From Dasania sp. GY-MA-18 (lineage in GTDB: Bacteria; Pseudomonadota; Gammaproteobacteria; Pseudomonadales; Dasaniaceae): a DNA stretch of 64,000 bases. Made by a program: the position numbers and the translations under genes. The stretch covers positions 62,001 to 126,000 of the forward strand of contig NZ_JANHAP010000008.1 in the NCBI RefSeq assembly GCF_024734385.1, in the 5' to 3' direction. The notes under the pieces are model-generated. The model ran no database searches, was not told the origin of the DNA, and worked only from the letters and a program-made list of their open reading frames with translations. Within the stretch, counting starts at the first letter, position 1. Each line of letters begins with the position of its first letter. Positions 25,455 through 34,844 of this stretch are shown in pieces.

Positions 25455-27191
25455 TTAAAAAGCCGCCTCTTCCATAGCCATTAAGGCGCTATGATCCGCC
25501 ATGATTTGCAGCTTCAAGCTATCAATACGTGGCAGCAGGTTGCTGTAGTAAAACTGGGCTATCGTGCGCTTATTGCGGTGCAGCTCGCTATCGCTGTTGG
25601 CGGCAGCGGCCATTTTGGCCCACATATAGGCGAAAATAACGTAGCCGATCAGGTCTTGGTAATACACGGCAGTGGCGCCAATTAACTCTGGCGAGCCTTG
25701 CTCGACTATATATTGGGTGCACTCTTGCAGCTGTTGGCAGGCTGCCAGCAGCGCGCTTTTCATCTCTGTCGTCAGTGTGGCGCTATCGGCAAACTGTTGC
25801 GCTTCGGCGATTAAATGGGCAACGCTGGCGCCTTGGTTGGGGGCGACTTTACGGCCTAATAAGTCCATGGCCTGTATGCCGTTGGTGCCTTCATAAATTT
25901 GGGTGATGCGCACATCGCGTACTAGCTGCTCTTGCCCCCACTCCCTAATAAAACCGTGGCCGCCCAAGACTTGTTGCCCCAATACGCAGGTCTCTAGGCC
26001 GCGGTCGGTGCAAAAGCCTTTCACTATAGGGGTGAGCAGAGCCACTTGCTCGGCAGCTTGTTGCTTGGCTTGCTCATCGTCTGAGAACTTGGTGATGTCT
26101 AATAGGTTGGCGGTGTAGGTGCTAAAGCAGCGGCCAGCCTCGGTAAAGGCGCGCATAGTGAACAACATGCGACGCACATCGGGGTGTACTAACAGGCTTT
26201 CAGCTTGATCGGGGCTGACGCCCTTACGGCGGCCTTGTAGGCGTTCGCGGGCGTATTGGGCTGCGCATTGGTAGGAGCGCTCGGCCGGGCCTATGCCCTG
26301 TATGCCAACGCCTACACGCTCGTAGTTCATCATGGTAAACATGGCCATGAGGCCGCGGTTTTCCTGACCTACCAAATAGCCGGTAGCTCCATCAAAATTC
26401 ATCACACAGGTGGGCGAGGCTTTAATGCCCATTTTATGCTCTATAGAGCCGCAGCTCAGCTTATTGGCTTGGCCGTTGTTCAGTATTTTGGGTACCAAAA
26501 ACATCGATATACCCTTGGGGCCAGCGGGGGCGTCGGGCAGCTTGGCCAATACTAAGTGGATGATATTGTCGGTGAGGTCGTGTTCGCCACCGGTAATAAA
26601 AATCTTGGTGCCGCTAATGGCGTAGCTGCCATCGTCTTGGGCTGTGGCTTTGCTGCGTATAATGCCTAGGTCGGAGCCGGCGTGAGGCTCCGTTAGGCAC
26701 ATAGAGCCAGCCCATTCACCGCTGTACATTTTGGGCAGGTATTGTTGTTTTAACTCATCGCTGCCGTGCTCATTAAGCGCTAAACAAGCACCGGCTGTGA
26801 GCATGGGGAATAAGGAAAACGAGAGGTCGGCACTGGCAAACATCTCTTCACAGTGCACGGCTAGCGCCTTGGGCATACCCAATGCGCCAAAGTCTGGGTT
26901 GCCGGTTAGGCCGCCCCAGCCACCCTCACTAAGCGCTTGATAAGCGGCCTTGTGACCTTTGGCGGTGGTAACTTTACCTTCGGAAAATGAGCAGCCCTGT
27001 TCGTCGGCCTCACGGCTAAAAGGCGCTATCATATCGCGGCTGAGCTTGGCGCACTCGGCTAACATGGCACTGGCAGTATCGGCATCTACCCGCTCGGCCA
27101 GTATGGGGTTGTTAGCCCACTGCTGGGGCAAATTAAACACCTCGTTAAGCAAAAATTCTATATCGGCTACGGGCGGGTTAAATTCTGACAT
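25455..27191 (-). CDS. Acyl-CoA dehydrogenase (long form with C-terminal extension)
   Basis: FAD enzyme that introduces the alpha-beta double bond in an acyl-CoA. From ATG 27191 (Shine-Dalgarno GGAAGTGAG just upstream) it has 578 residues. It has an N-terminal extension, the acyl-CoA dehydrogenase N and middle domains (SMCLTEPHAGSDLGIIRSKA; KIFITGGEHDLTDNI), and the flavin domain with the catalytic Glu in QIYEGTNGIQAMDLLGRK. About 120 further residues follow. This long architecture is shared by FadE-like and DmdC-like enzymes, the latter acting on 3-methylmercaptopropionyl-CoA. Substrate cannot be told from sequence. An upstream ATG at 27275 lacks a ribosome site. Confidence 0.9.
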   Translation of the reverse strand: MSEFNPPVADIEFLLNEVFNLPQQWANNPILAERVDADTASAMLAECAKLSRDMIAPFSREADEQGCSFSEGKVTTAKGHKAAYQALSEGGWGGLTGNPDFGALGMPKALAVHCEEMFASADLSFSLFPMLTAGACLALNEHGSDELKQQYLPKMYSGEWAGSMCLTEPHAGSDLGIIRSKATAQDDGSYAISGTKIFITGGEHDLTDNIIHLVLAKLPDAPAGPKGISMFLVPKILNNGQANKLSCGSIEHKMGIKASPTCVMNFDGATGYLVGQENRGLMAMFTMMNYERVGVGIQGIGPAERSYQCAAQYARERLQGRRKGVSPDQAESLLVHPDVRRMLFTMRAFTEAGRCFSTYTANLLDITKFSDDEQAKQQAAEQVALLTPIVKGFCTDRGLETCVLGQQVLGGHGFIREWGQEQLVRDVRITQIYEGTNGIQAMDLLGRKVAPNQGASVAHLIAEAQQFADSATLTTEMKSALLAACQQLQECTQYIVEQGSPELIGATAVYYQDLIGYVIFAYMWAKMAAAANSDSELHRNKRTIAQFYYSNLLPRIDSLKLQIMADHSALMAMEEAAF

Positions 27192-27430
27192 GGTGCTCAC
27201 TTCCAATAGTGGGTTGGTTAACAAAGTATTGTGTATTAGGGGGTAGCCTGCTTGACGGCTTACCCCAGCTTTCATGGCTTTTTGGCTCTATTGAGCCCAG
27301 ATCAGTGATCTTGTTTACTGGTTGCTGCGCAGTTCAAGCCGTTTTGACTATAGTTTAGGATGACAAAAGCGCGCTGAATTATGAAAAATAAATAATAACT
27401 AATAAATAAAAGTGCAGAGGTGTAGCGACG

Positions 27431-28966
27431 ATGAGTCAATTCCTAAAGCGAGTATTGCTAAGCCTATTAGCTGTTGTGGTATTGCTATTACTAACGGCAA
27501 AGCTATGGCTGGGGGAGGAGTTTGAGACCAGCGCTAAAGTGTTACTTAACACTGTGGCCGGCTATAGCGTGGCTAGCCCCAGCCAGCAGCAGGTAGACCA
27601 ACGCTTTACCGTGCCGCCAGGTTTTAGAGTAACCGTCTATGCTAGCGACTTGGGCAAGGTGCGCATGTTAGAGATGAGCCCAGCCGGTGATTTACTCGCC
27701 AGCCAGCCGCGCAAAGGCACGGTCACTATACTGGGGCGTGACAATAACCGCGATGGCCTGCCCGATAACCGCCGTGTGTTATTGGCGGGCTTAACTCGGC
27801 CCCACGGTTTGGAGCTGGTTGATGGCTGGTTATATGTGGCAGAGTCGAATCAGATAGGCCGCATAGCCTTTGATGCGCAAAGCGGGCAGGTGCAGGGTGA
27901 CTACCAAGTCCTGATTAAGGGCTTAAGCGACAGTGGCAATCACTGGACCAAATCACTGCGCGCCGGTGACGATGGTTGGTTGTATGTTAGCTCAGGTTCT
28001 AGCTGCAATGTCTGTGTAGAGGAGGATGAGCAGCGCGCTGCCATTAGCCGCTTTAAATTAGCAGACCAAAATCCACGCCTAGAGTTGTTTGCCAGCGGCC
28101 TGCGCAACAGCGTAGGCATGGATTGGTCGCCCTGGGAGCAGGCGTTATACGCTACTGATAATGGCCGTGACTTATTAGGCGATGACTACCCACCTTGCGA
28201 GCTCAATCGTATTGTTAAAGGGGGCTTTTATGGCTGGCCTTATATCAACGGCTATGCCGAGCTAGATCCTGATTTGGGGCAGGGGCGGGAGGATTTATTA
28301 AACGATGCTATTTCGCCGGTGCATGGTTTTCGCGCCCATAACGCGCCTTTGGGGATGCGCTTTATTTCCGCGGGTGATTGGCCAGCACAGTTTCATAAAA
28401 CCGCCTTGGTGGCCTTGCATGGCTCTTGGAATCGCTCTAGCCGTGACGGATATAAAGTGGTGTCCTTGCATTGGCAGCCCAATGGCAAGGTTATCGAGCG
28501 CGATTTTATGAGCGGCTTTTTGCGCTCGGATATGGCGCAACCGCAGGGCGAGTCTGTAATAGGTAGGCCGGTGGATATAGCGCAGGGCGAGGATGGCGCA
28601 GTGTATATTTCCGATGATTACTCCGGCACTGTCTTTAAAGTGGTTTATAGCGGGGAGTCAGAGCCGCTAGCAGCTAGCTACGGGGCCAATGCCAAAACGG
28701 CTGTGCAAGTTAAAGTTAGTGGTGCTAGTAGCCTAGAGTTACAACAGCAGGGGGCAGCGGTATTTAAACATTACCACTGCGCTAGCTGTCACGACGCGCG
28801 CTATGCACAAGCCAATCGCCCAGTGCGGCCACTAGAGAATTTAGCCAGCCGTTACACCGCAGAAGGCTTGCAAGATTTCTTGTTAAGCCCTACGCCGCCC
28901 ATGCCTTTATACCCGCTAAGCGAGCAACAGCGTATAGCTCTAGCTGCTTATTTACTTAATCGCTAG
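27431..28966 (+). CDS. PQQ-type sugar/sorbosone dehydrogenase with C-terminal cytochrome c domain
   Basis: Periplasmic, probably membrane-anchored dehydrogenase. The 511-aa protein has an N-terminal helix (about 7-26) and no obvious cleavage site. A six-bladed propeller of the soluble glucose/L-sorbosone dehydrogenase family follows (about 50-415: FTVPPGFRVTVYAS, GLTRPHGLELVDGWLYVAES, GLRNSVGMDWSPW, NRIVKGGFYGWPY). A haem-c domain ends it, with CASCH at 450-454 and a late Met-rich PTPPMPLYPL that could supply the axial ligand. The haem would pass electrons from the PQQ site to the respiratory chain. Divergent from the acyl-CoA dehydrogenase gene; stop is 4 bp from tag (convergent). Confidence 0.85.
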   Translation: MSQFLKRVLLSLLAVVVLLLLTAKLWLGEEFETSAKVLLNTVAGYSVASPSQQQVDQRFTVPPGFRVTVYASDLGKVRMLEMSPAGDLLASQPRKGTVTILGRDNNRDGLPDNRRVLLAGLTRPHGLELVDGWLYVAESNQIGRIAFDAQSGQVQGDYQVLIKGLSDSGNHWTKSLRAGDDGWLYVSSGSSCNVCVEEDEQRAAISRFKLADQNPRLELFASGLRNSVGMDWSPWEQALYATDNGRDLLGDDYPPCELNRIVKGGFYGWPYINGYAELDPDLGQGREDLLNDAISPVHGFRAHNAPLGMRFISAGDWPAQFHKTALVALHGSWNRSSRDGYKVVSLHWQPNGKVIERDFMSGFLRSDMAQPQGESVIGRPVDIAQGEDGAVYISDDYSGTVFKVVYSGESEPLAASYGANAKTAVQVKVSGASSLELQQQGAAVFKHYHCASCHDARYAQANRPVRPLENLASRYTAEGLQDFLLSPTPPMPLYPLSEQQRIALAAYLLNR

Positions 28967-28970
28967 GGTG

Positions 28971-29549
28971 TTAAGGGCTGACTTGGCTATGGCGATAGCA
29001 GCTTACCAAGTGGTCATTGACCATGCCGGTGGCCTGCATAAAGGCGTACATAATGGTGGGGCCAACAAAATTAAAGCCGCGCTTTTTTAACTCTTTGCTC
29101 AGCTGCCGCGACAATTCCGTTTCAGCAGGTACGTCTTCTAAGCGGGCATAACGGTTTTGTATAGGCTGGTGGTTAACATAGCGCCATAAAAACTCGTTTA
29201 GGGAACCAAACTCATTTTGTATGGCCATAACTGCCTTAGCATTATTACGTGCAGAATAAACTTTTAAGCGGTTGCGTATAATGGCTGGATTGCTTAATAG
29301 TTGCTCGAGTTTTTTGTCGCTGTAGTTAGCTACAGTTGCTATGTCGAATAAGTCGAACAGCTCTCTATAGGCTGTGCGTTTGCGCAGCACGGTAATCCAG
29401 GCCAAACCAGCCTGTGCGCCTTCTAGGCATAAAAACTCAAATAAGCGCTGGTCGTCGTGTAAGGGGACGCCCCACTCTTGGTCATGATACTGTTCATACA
29501 AGCTGTCACCATGGCACCAACCACAGCGTGATAAGATTTTATTTGTCAT
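28971..29549 (-). CDS. tag: DNA-3-methyladenine glycosylase I
   Basis: Base-excision repair enzyme that removes 3-methyladenine. The 192-aa protein begins near the family start with CGWCHGDSLYEQYHDQEWGVP, including the zinc-binding Cys and His, and continues with DDQRLFEFLCLEGAQAGLAW and VLRKRTAYRELF of the helix-hairpin-helix fold. The C-terminal NDHLVSCYRH provides the remaining His/Cys zinc ligands. Length fits Tag. It stands alone, convergent with the PQQ-type dehydrogenase gene and divergent from the RND pump genes. Confidence 0.95.
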   Translation of the reverse strand: MTNKILSRCGWCHGDSLYEQYHDQEWGVPLHDDQRLFEFLCLEGAQAGLAWITVLRKRTAYRELFDLFDIATVANYSDKKLEQLLSNPAIIRNRLKVYSARNNAKAVMAIQNEFGSLNEFLWRYVNHQPIQNRYARLEDVPAETELSRQLSKELKKRGFNFVGPTIMYAFMQATGMVNDHLVSCYRHSQVSP

Positions 29550-29634
29550 AATGAGTATCTTTATAGTGACTTTATAGAATGATTACACTAATAAGCACTT
29601 TAACTGAAAGTATTAATCAGGCAAACAGGGCCCT

Positions 29635-30792
29635 ATGAGCAGCGATAAAAACATCAAGCTATTAAAATGGGCCTTGCCCGTCATTATTATTGTCGGCGCT
29701 TACGCACTGGTACAAATCATGATAGCCGCTAAGGCTTCTGCTCCCAAGAAGCCGGCTGCAGCCAGCGCGGTGTTGGTGGAGGTGGCCACCATAGCCTTGC
29801 AGCCCATTCAGCTGACGGTGCAGTCTCAGGGCACTGTTAAACCTAAGCAGCAAATTGAGGTGGTCAGCGAAGTGGCGGGTACCGTTTTATGGGTATCCCC
29901 CAAGCTGGTTAATGGCGGCAGAGTTGAACAGGGTGAGCTATTACTGAAAATAGACCCTATTAACTACCAAGTGGCTGTCGCCGAAGCCAGGGCCAGCCTA
30001 GCACAGGCCGAACTTAACCTAGCCGATGAGCAGGCCGAATATAAGCGCGGTGCGGCTTACGGTATAGAAAATAAAGTAGCTAGTGCCTCTTTACGTAGCC
30101 GAAAACTGGCGTTGGTAGAGGCTGAGCATAAAGCGAGCCTGGAAAGGCTACGGCAAGCTGAACAGCAATTAGCCAAAACTCAAATCACCGCAGCTTTTGC
30201 TGCCTTTATTACTGCTAAGGCGGTAGATGTAGGCCAGTATGTGGCGGTGGGCAAGGTGTTAATGAATTTGCAGGGGGCTGAACTCGCGGAAATCCGCTTG
30301 CCTATTAGCCATAGCGAGCTGGCGTATTTGCCACAGCAATTACCTACCCCGGTCAGTTTACAGGCGGCTAATCAGCAGCAGTGGCAGGCGCAAGTGGTGC
30401 GCGTGGATGCGATGTTGGATGAACAAACGCGGGTGGTTAATGCAGTTGCCCAAGTAGCTCGGCCCTATGACTTAACACCCCAGCCCTTAAATTTAGGTAT
30501 GTTTGTAAAGGCGCAGATACAAGGCCTACAGCTGCCGGAGGCAGTAAGGTTACCGCTAGCAGCGCTGCATGGCGACGAGGTTTATGTGGTAGAGCAGGGC
30601 CGCTTGCAGCTGCGCAAAGTGCATGTGTATAGGCGCGAAAGCCAACATGCCATTATCGATAGTGGTTTAAACAACGGTGATCAAGTGGTGATGACTAAAT
30701 TGGACTTGATGATTGCCGGTATGGCTGTCGATACCCGGGTTAATCAAGCGTTGTTGTCTGCGCCTGCAGGCTACAGTGAGGGCGCTGATTAA
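29635..30792 (+). CDS. RND efflux periplasmic adaptor (membrane fusion protein)
   Basis: Periplasmic adaptor that joins an RND pump to an outer-membrane channel. The 385-aa protein has an N-terminal membrane anchor (about 12-30, no lipobox), the lipoyl half-motifs (VKPKQQIEVVSEVAGTV and ITAAFAAFITAKAVDVGQYV) on either side of a helical hairpin rich in Ala/Glu (about 110-180), and beta-barrel and membrane-proximal domains. AGGG precedes the ATG. Its TAA overlaps the ATG of the pump gene by one base, so both are co-translated. No outer-membrane TolC-type gene is next to them. Confidence 0.9.
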   Translation: MSSDKNIKLLKWALPVIIIVGAYALVQIMIAAKASAPKKPAAASAVLVEVATIALQPIQLTVQSQGTVKPKQQIEVVSEVAGTVLWVSPKLVNGGRVEQGELLLKIDPINYQVAVAEARASLAQAELNLADEQAEYKRGAAYGIENKVASASLRSRKLALVEAEHKASLERLRQAEQQLAKTQITAAFAAFITAKAVDVGQYVAVGKVLMNLQGAELAEIRLPISHSELAYLPQQLPTPVSLQAANQQQWQAQVVRVDAMLDEQTRVVNAVAQVARPYDLTPQPLNLGMFVKAQIQGLQLPEAVRLPLAALHGDEVYVVEQGRLQLRKVHVYRRESQHAIIDSGLNNGDQVVMTKLDLMIAGMAVDTRVNQALLSAPAGYSEGAD

Positions 30793-33700
30793 TGATACAG
30801 GAGCGTGGTGTCATTGCTTGGATGGCGCGCAACTCAGTTGCCGCTAATTTGCTAATGTGGGTTGTGATTATGGCGGGGGTTAATGCGCTGTTCACTATTA
30901 CCAAAGAGGTGTTCCCCAGTTTTCCTTCCGAGGTGCTAACCATTACGGTGCCTTACCCCGGCTCTTCACCCGAAGAGGTGGAAGAAGGCATACTGATAAA
31001 AATCGAAGAGCAAATTCAAGACTTAATAGGCATTGATGAAATTATCTCGCGCGCCAGCGAGGGCAGTGGTGTGGTCACGGTGAAGGTTAAGCCCGGCACC
31101 GATATCGCTACGTTTATGAACAAGGTGAAGTTGCGAGTAGATGGCATTTCTTCGTTTCCCTTAAATGCTGAACCCGCCATTATTGAAGAGCAATTATCGC
31201 GTACCCGTGCCATCAACCTGACCTTATACGGTGAATTGAGCGAGCATGATTTAAAGCGGCTAGCGGATAAAATGCGCGATGATTTACTCGCTATTAAGGG
31301 GATTACCGAAGTCGTTATGGTGGGTACCCGCGACTATGAAATCAGTATAGAAATCTCCGATATCGCCTTGCAGCAATACGGCCTCAGTTTTGATCAAGTG
31401 GTTAACGCCATACAAAATCAATCAAAAGATTTACCCGGCGGTAAGCTGCGTACTGAAGGCGGTACGATTACTTTGCGCTCTATAGGTCAGGCTTATACTG
31501 CCGATGAGTTTTCCGAGCTAAGCATTATTAATCAAGCCGATGGTACTCGCATCAGCTTAGGGGATATTGCCGTTGTTAAAGATGCTTTCGCCGACCAGCC
31601 GGTGCTTAGCGAGCTTAACCAAGTGCATGGTATTACGCTACAAGTAGAAAGAGTGGGGGAGCAGGATGTACTGGCCATCAGTGAGCAGGTGAAACAATAT
31701 GTAGCGCAGCAGACGCCCTTATTACCCGAGGGTGTTGGGGTAAGCCACTGGCAAGATCGCACCGAAATTTTAAAAAGCCGCATTAATCTAATGCTCAAAT
31801 CGGCCTTTCAGGGCATGGTGCTAGTGGCCATATCGCTGGCCTTATTGTTAGAGCTGTCACTGGCTTTTTGGGTGGTAGTGGGGCTGCCCTTTTGTGTGCT
31901 GGGCACTATTTTTATTATGGATTTAGCCTTTGTTAATCTGTCGATTAATATAGTTTCGCTGTTTGGTTTTATTTTAGTGCTGGGTATTTTGGTGGATGAT
32001 GCCATCGTCACTGCAGAGAGTGCCTACACCCAACTGGAAGAAGAAAACGACGGTGTTAACAGTATTATCCGGGGGGTAAGGCGGGTAGCGGTGCCCACTA
32101 CATTTGGGGTGCTCACTACTATATTTGCTTTTATGCCCTTGGTGCTGGCCACCGAAGGCATAGCCCGTTTTTTTAGCGTAATGGCGCCGGTTATTATTAT
32201 CGCGCTATTGTTTTCTTTGCTAGAGACTAAATTAATCCTGCCATCGCATTTGCGCCATATCAAAATCCGCCGCGCTCATGAGGCCGGCGTTGATAAGGGT
32301 ATGGGGGCTGTTTTTAGACGTATGCAAAGCTACTGCAGTGGCAAAATGGCCAGCTTTGCTCAGCAACGATATATGCCCGCCTTAGATTGGGCGTTGCGTT
32401 ATCGTTATATCACGCTATCGATTTTTGTGGCTGTATTAATATTGGCCTTGGGCTTGGTGCAGTCGGGGATAGTGCGGCAGGTGTTTTTTCCTTCGGTACC
32501 CTCAGATGGCATGTCGGTGGATATGACTATGCCCCAAGGCAGCTCCTATACGCTCACGCATGATTATGCCCGTCGTATAGAAAGGGCGGCTATGGCACTT
32601 AATGAGCACTACCATGAAGTCAGTGGTAGTGGTGTAGATGTGGTGAAGCAAATCTATACCTTGTCCGAAAGTGACACTCAGGCGAAAATACGAGTGGAAT
32701 TAATTAATAGCACTGAGCGCAGTATTACCTCGGTGGAAATTGCTAAATGGTGGCGTGAAAAAATTGGCGAGCTGCCGGGGGTTAAATCATTCACCATAGA
32801 TGCCAACGCTGGCCATGCCGGTATTCCTATAGATGTAGAGTTGCAAAGCGACAATTTAGAACAGCTGCGCTTAGCCTCTGAGGATATACGCAAGCAGCTA
32901 CTGTTGTTTGATGGTGTGTTTGATGTGCGCGATACCTTTGATGCCGGCGGCCCCGAAATCGATGTGCAGCTCACCCGTGAGGGTGAGGCTCTGGGCTTGG
33001 GGCAAGCGGAACTGGCCAGGCAGGTGCGGCAGGCATTTTTCGGTGCCGAGGTGCAGCGTATACAGCGCGGCAGGCATGAAGTGCGGGTGTATGTACGCTT
33101 TCCTGAGCATGAGCGTAACAGTTTAAGTACATTGCAGCATATGTGGGTGCAATTGCCTGATGGTGGCAAAGTGCCTTTTGCGGTTGTGGGGCGTGCAGTT
33201 GAGCGCAAGGGCGTAAGTACAATCAACCGTATAGATCGGCGCCGTGTGGTGAATGTGCAGGCTGATGTCGACAAGGTCAAAGTGTCACCCAGTGACGTGA
33301 TATTGTCTTTGCAAAGCGAGATATTGCCCGAGGTTTTACAGCGCTATCCAGATGTTAATTACCGCTTCACCGGTGAAGAAGAGGCTAGGGCCGAAAACAT
33401 CGCCAGCTTGAGCACTGGCGTGTTAGTGATGCTAATGATTATATACGCTGCTTTAGCCATCCCCTTGCGCTCCTATGGTTTGCCGCTGATTATTATGGCG
33501 GTTATACCCTTTGGAGTGGTGGGGGCGATACTGGGCCACTTATTGCTGGGCCAGGATATTAGTATTATTTCCATTGTGGGTATTATCGCGCTCAGCGGCA
33601 TAGCCGTTAACGATAGTTTGGTACTGGTAGATTATATTAACCATCGCTACCACAGCGGGCTCAGTTGGCGCGCGGCTATTAAAGAGTCTGGCCCGCGGCG

Positions 33701-33938
33701 GTTTAGGGCGGTAGTGTTAACCTCGGTGACTACCTTTGCCGGTTTGCTGCCTATACAGTTAGAGCGCTCTATACAGGCGCAGTTTTTAAAACCTATGGCG
33801 GTGTCTGTGGCGTTCGGCGTAATATTTGCCACCGTGGTGACCTTAATTTTGGTGCCAGTGCTTTGCTATATTGCCGGTGATTTTAAGCAGTGGATTAAGC
33901 GTCGCAGGGGGCAATTTGTTCAGCCCTTAACAGAGTAA
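30792..33938 (+). CDS. RND efflux permease
   Basis: Proton-driven inner-membrane pump of the AcrB/MexB superfamily. The 1048-aa protein has the duplicated layout: helix 1 (about 15-32), a large periplasmic porter domain with FPSFPSEVLTITVPYPGSSP near its start, helices 2-6 with the proton-relay aspartates in GILVDDAIVTAES (Asp402 and Asp403), then the second half with SIVGIIALSGIAVNDSLVLVDYIN. The N-terminal MARNSVAANLLMWV is common in VexK-like or uncharacterised RND pumps of marine gammaproteobacteria. Substrate unknown. Coupled to the adaptor gene upstream. Confidence 0.93.
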   Translation: MIQERGVIAWMARNSVAANLLMWVVIMAGVNALFTITKEVFPSFPSEVLTITVPYPGSSPEEVEEGILIKIEEQIQDLIGIDEIISRASEGSGVVTVKVKPGTDIATFMNKVKLRVDGISSFPLNAEPAIIEEQLSRTRAINLTLYGELSEHDLKRLADKMRDDLLAIKGITEVVMVGTRDYEISIEISDIALQQYGLSFDQVVNAIQNQSKDLPGGKLRTEGGTITLRSIGQAYTADEFSELSIINQADGTRISLGDIAVVKDAFADQPVLSELNQVHGITLQVERVGEQDVLAISEQVKQYVAQQTPLLPEGVGVSHWQDRTEILKSRINLMLKSAFQGMVLVAISLALLLELSLAFWVVVGLPFCVLGTIFIMDLAFVNLSINIVSLFGFILVLGILVDDAIVTAESAYTQLEEENDGVNSIIRGVRRVAVPTTFGVLTTIFAFMPLVLATEGIARFFSVMAPVIIIALLFSLLETKLILPSHLRHIKIRRAHEAGVDKGMGAVFRRMQSYCSGKMASFAQQRYMPALDWALRYRYITLSIFVAVLILALGLVQSGIVRQVFFPSVPSDGMSVDMTMPQGSSYTLTHDYARRIERAAMALNEHYHEVSGSGVDVVKQIYTLSESDTQAKIRVELINSTERSITSVEIAKWWREKIGELPGVKSFTIDANAGHAGIPIDVELQSDNLEQLRLASEDIRKQLLLFDGVFDVRDTFDAGGPEIDVQLTREGEALGLGQAELARQVRQAFFGAEVQRIQRGRHEVRVYVRFPEHERNSLSTLQHMWVQLPDGGKVPFAVVGRAVERKGVSTINRIDRRRVVNVQADVDKVKVSPSDVILSLQSEILPEVLQRYPDVNYRFTGEEEARAENIASLSTGVLVMLMIIYAALAIPLRSYGLPLIIMAVIPFGVVGAILGHLLLGQDISIISIVGIIALSGIAVNDSLVLVDYINHRYHSGLSWRAAIKESGPRRFRAVVLTSVTTFAGLLPIQLERSIQAQFLKPMAVSVAFGVIFATVVTLILVPVLCYIAGDFKQWIKRRRGQFVQPLTE

Positions 33939-33996
33939 ACGGCTGAGTTAGCCAAACCTATTTTTGATTAACCTGTAAAAATGATTAAGGATTGTT

Positions 33997-34407
33997 ATGT
34001 TAAAAAAAATACTATCAACCATGTTATTCGTGGCAGCCGCGAGCCAGGCTACTGCACAAACAGCCTCACCTGCAGGCGCTAAGGTGTATATCATTAGCCC
34101 AGCAGATGGTGCGGTGGTGACCTCGCCGGTTACGGTTACCTTTGGCCTTAAGGGTATGGGGGTTGCGCCGGCTGGTACCGATAGAGCGAATACTGGCCAT
34201 CACCATTTATTAGTAGATGCCAAGGCCTTACCCGCAGCAGGTCAGCCTATGGGCGGTGAGGTTATCCACTTTGGTGGCGGCCAAACTGAAACTACATTGG
34301 AGTTAGCGCCAGGTAAGCATAGCCTGCAGTTGATTATGGGCGATATGGCTCATGTGCCGCACAACCCTATAGTGGCTTCGGAAAAAATTACCATTACCGT
34401 TAAGTAA
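33997..34407 (+). CDS. Secreted DUF4399 protein
   Basis: A 136-aa periplasmic protein of unknown function. It has a signal peptide (about 1-21, ending ATAQ), then a beta-sandwich domain with VYIISPADGAVVTSPVTVTF, NTGHHHLLVD and LAPGKHSLQLIMGDMAHVPH. The conserved His clusters and this order are typical of DUF4399, often annotated as rod shape-determining protein RodA by mistake. The histidines could bind a metal. It follows the RND permease by 58 bp on the same strand and may share its transcript. Confidence 0.85.
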   Translation: MLKKILSTMLFVAAASQATAQTASPAGAKVYIISPADGAVVTSPVTVTFGLKGMGVAPAGTDRANTGHHHLLVDAKALPAAGQPMGGEVIHFGGGQTETTLELAPGKHSLQLIMGDMAHVPHNPIVASEKITITVK

Positions 34408-34471
34408 ACAGCAGCTTGTTGGCACAGTAGCCCCTAGCCATAAAAGGGGCGCTGTGTTGTGGCGCTGACTA

Positions 34472-34648
34472 TTAGTGATGTTGGTGGGCTTCCAGTTCTT
34501 GTAATAGTGTTTTCAGCGTTGCTAATTCTTGTTCTTTGGCTAGGCTAATTTCCCTGGTTTTAGCCACTAGCATATCTAGTTCTTGTGCGCTTATATGTTG
34601 GTGAGCGGCTCGGTCTAAAATTTCCTCTATGACACTTTTGCTATTCAT
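34472..34648 (-). CDS. Small helical protein (58 aa), unknown function
   Basis: The minus strand from ATG 34648 to TAA 34472 encodes 58 residues: MNSKSVIEEILDRAAHQHIS, then a leucine/glutamate heptad pattern (ELDMLVAKTREISLAKEQEL) and a His-rich end EAHQHH. GAGGT sits 6 bases before the ATG, a strong ribosome site for so short a gene. It reads as one or two amphipathic helices, perhaps a dimerising coiled coil. It is downstream of yciH and the 168-aa membrane protein gene on the same strand, 196 bp away. I recognise no family. Confidence 0.65.
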   Translation of the reverse strand: MNSKSVIEEILDRAAHQHISAQELDMLVAKTREISLAKEQELATLKTLLQELEAHQHH

Positions 34649-34844
34649 GTTTTACCTCTATAGCGACTACCAGTACAGATAGGTCGGTAAGCGCTAGTCA
34701 GCATTTTGTTGTTACCTTGGGTTGCCTCTAAGGCGCTAAGGAGCCAGCCTATAGTCATAGAGTAATAGAAATAAAAAGCCGCATTAGAACAATGGGCTAT
34801 TAACAGAGTAGTTGCTAAGCCAATGTCGTTGTTAGGTTTTTTGC

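Noticed and set aside
32678-33280. A 200-codon minus-strand frame inside the RND permease gene
   Set aside because: Antisense to a conserved region and rich in Ser/Thr/Cys/Arg; shadow frame.
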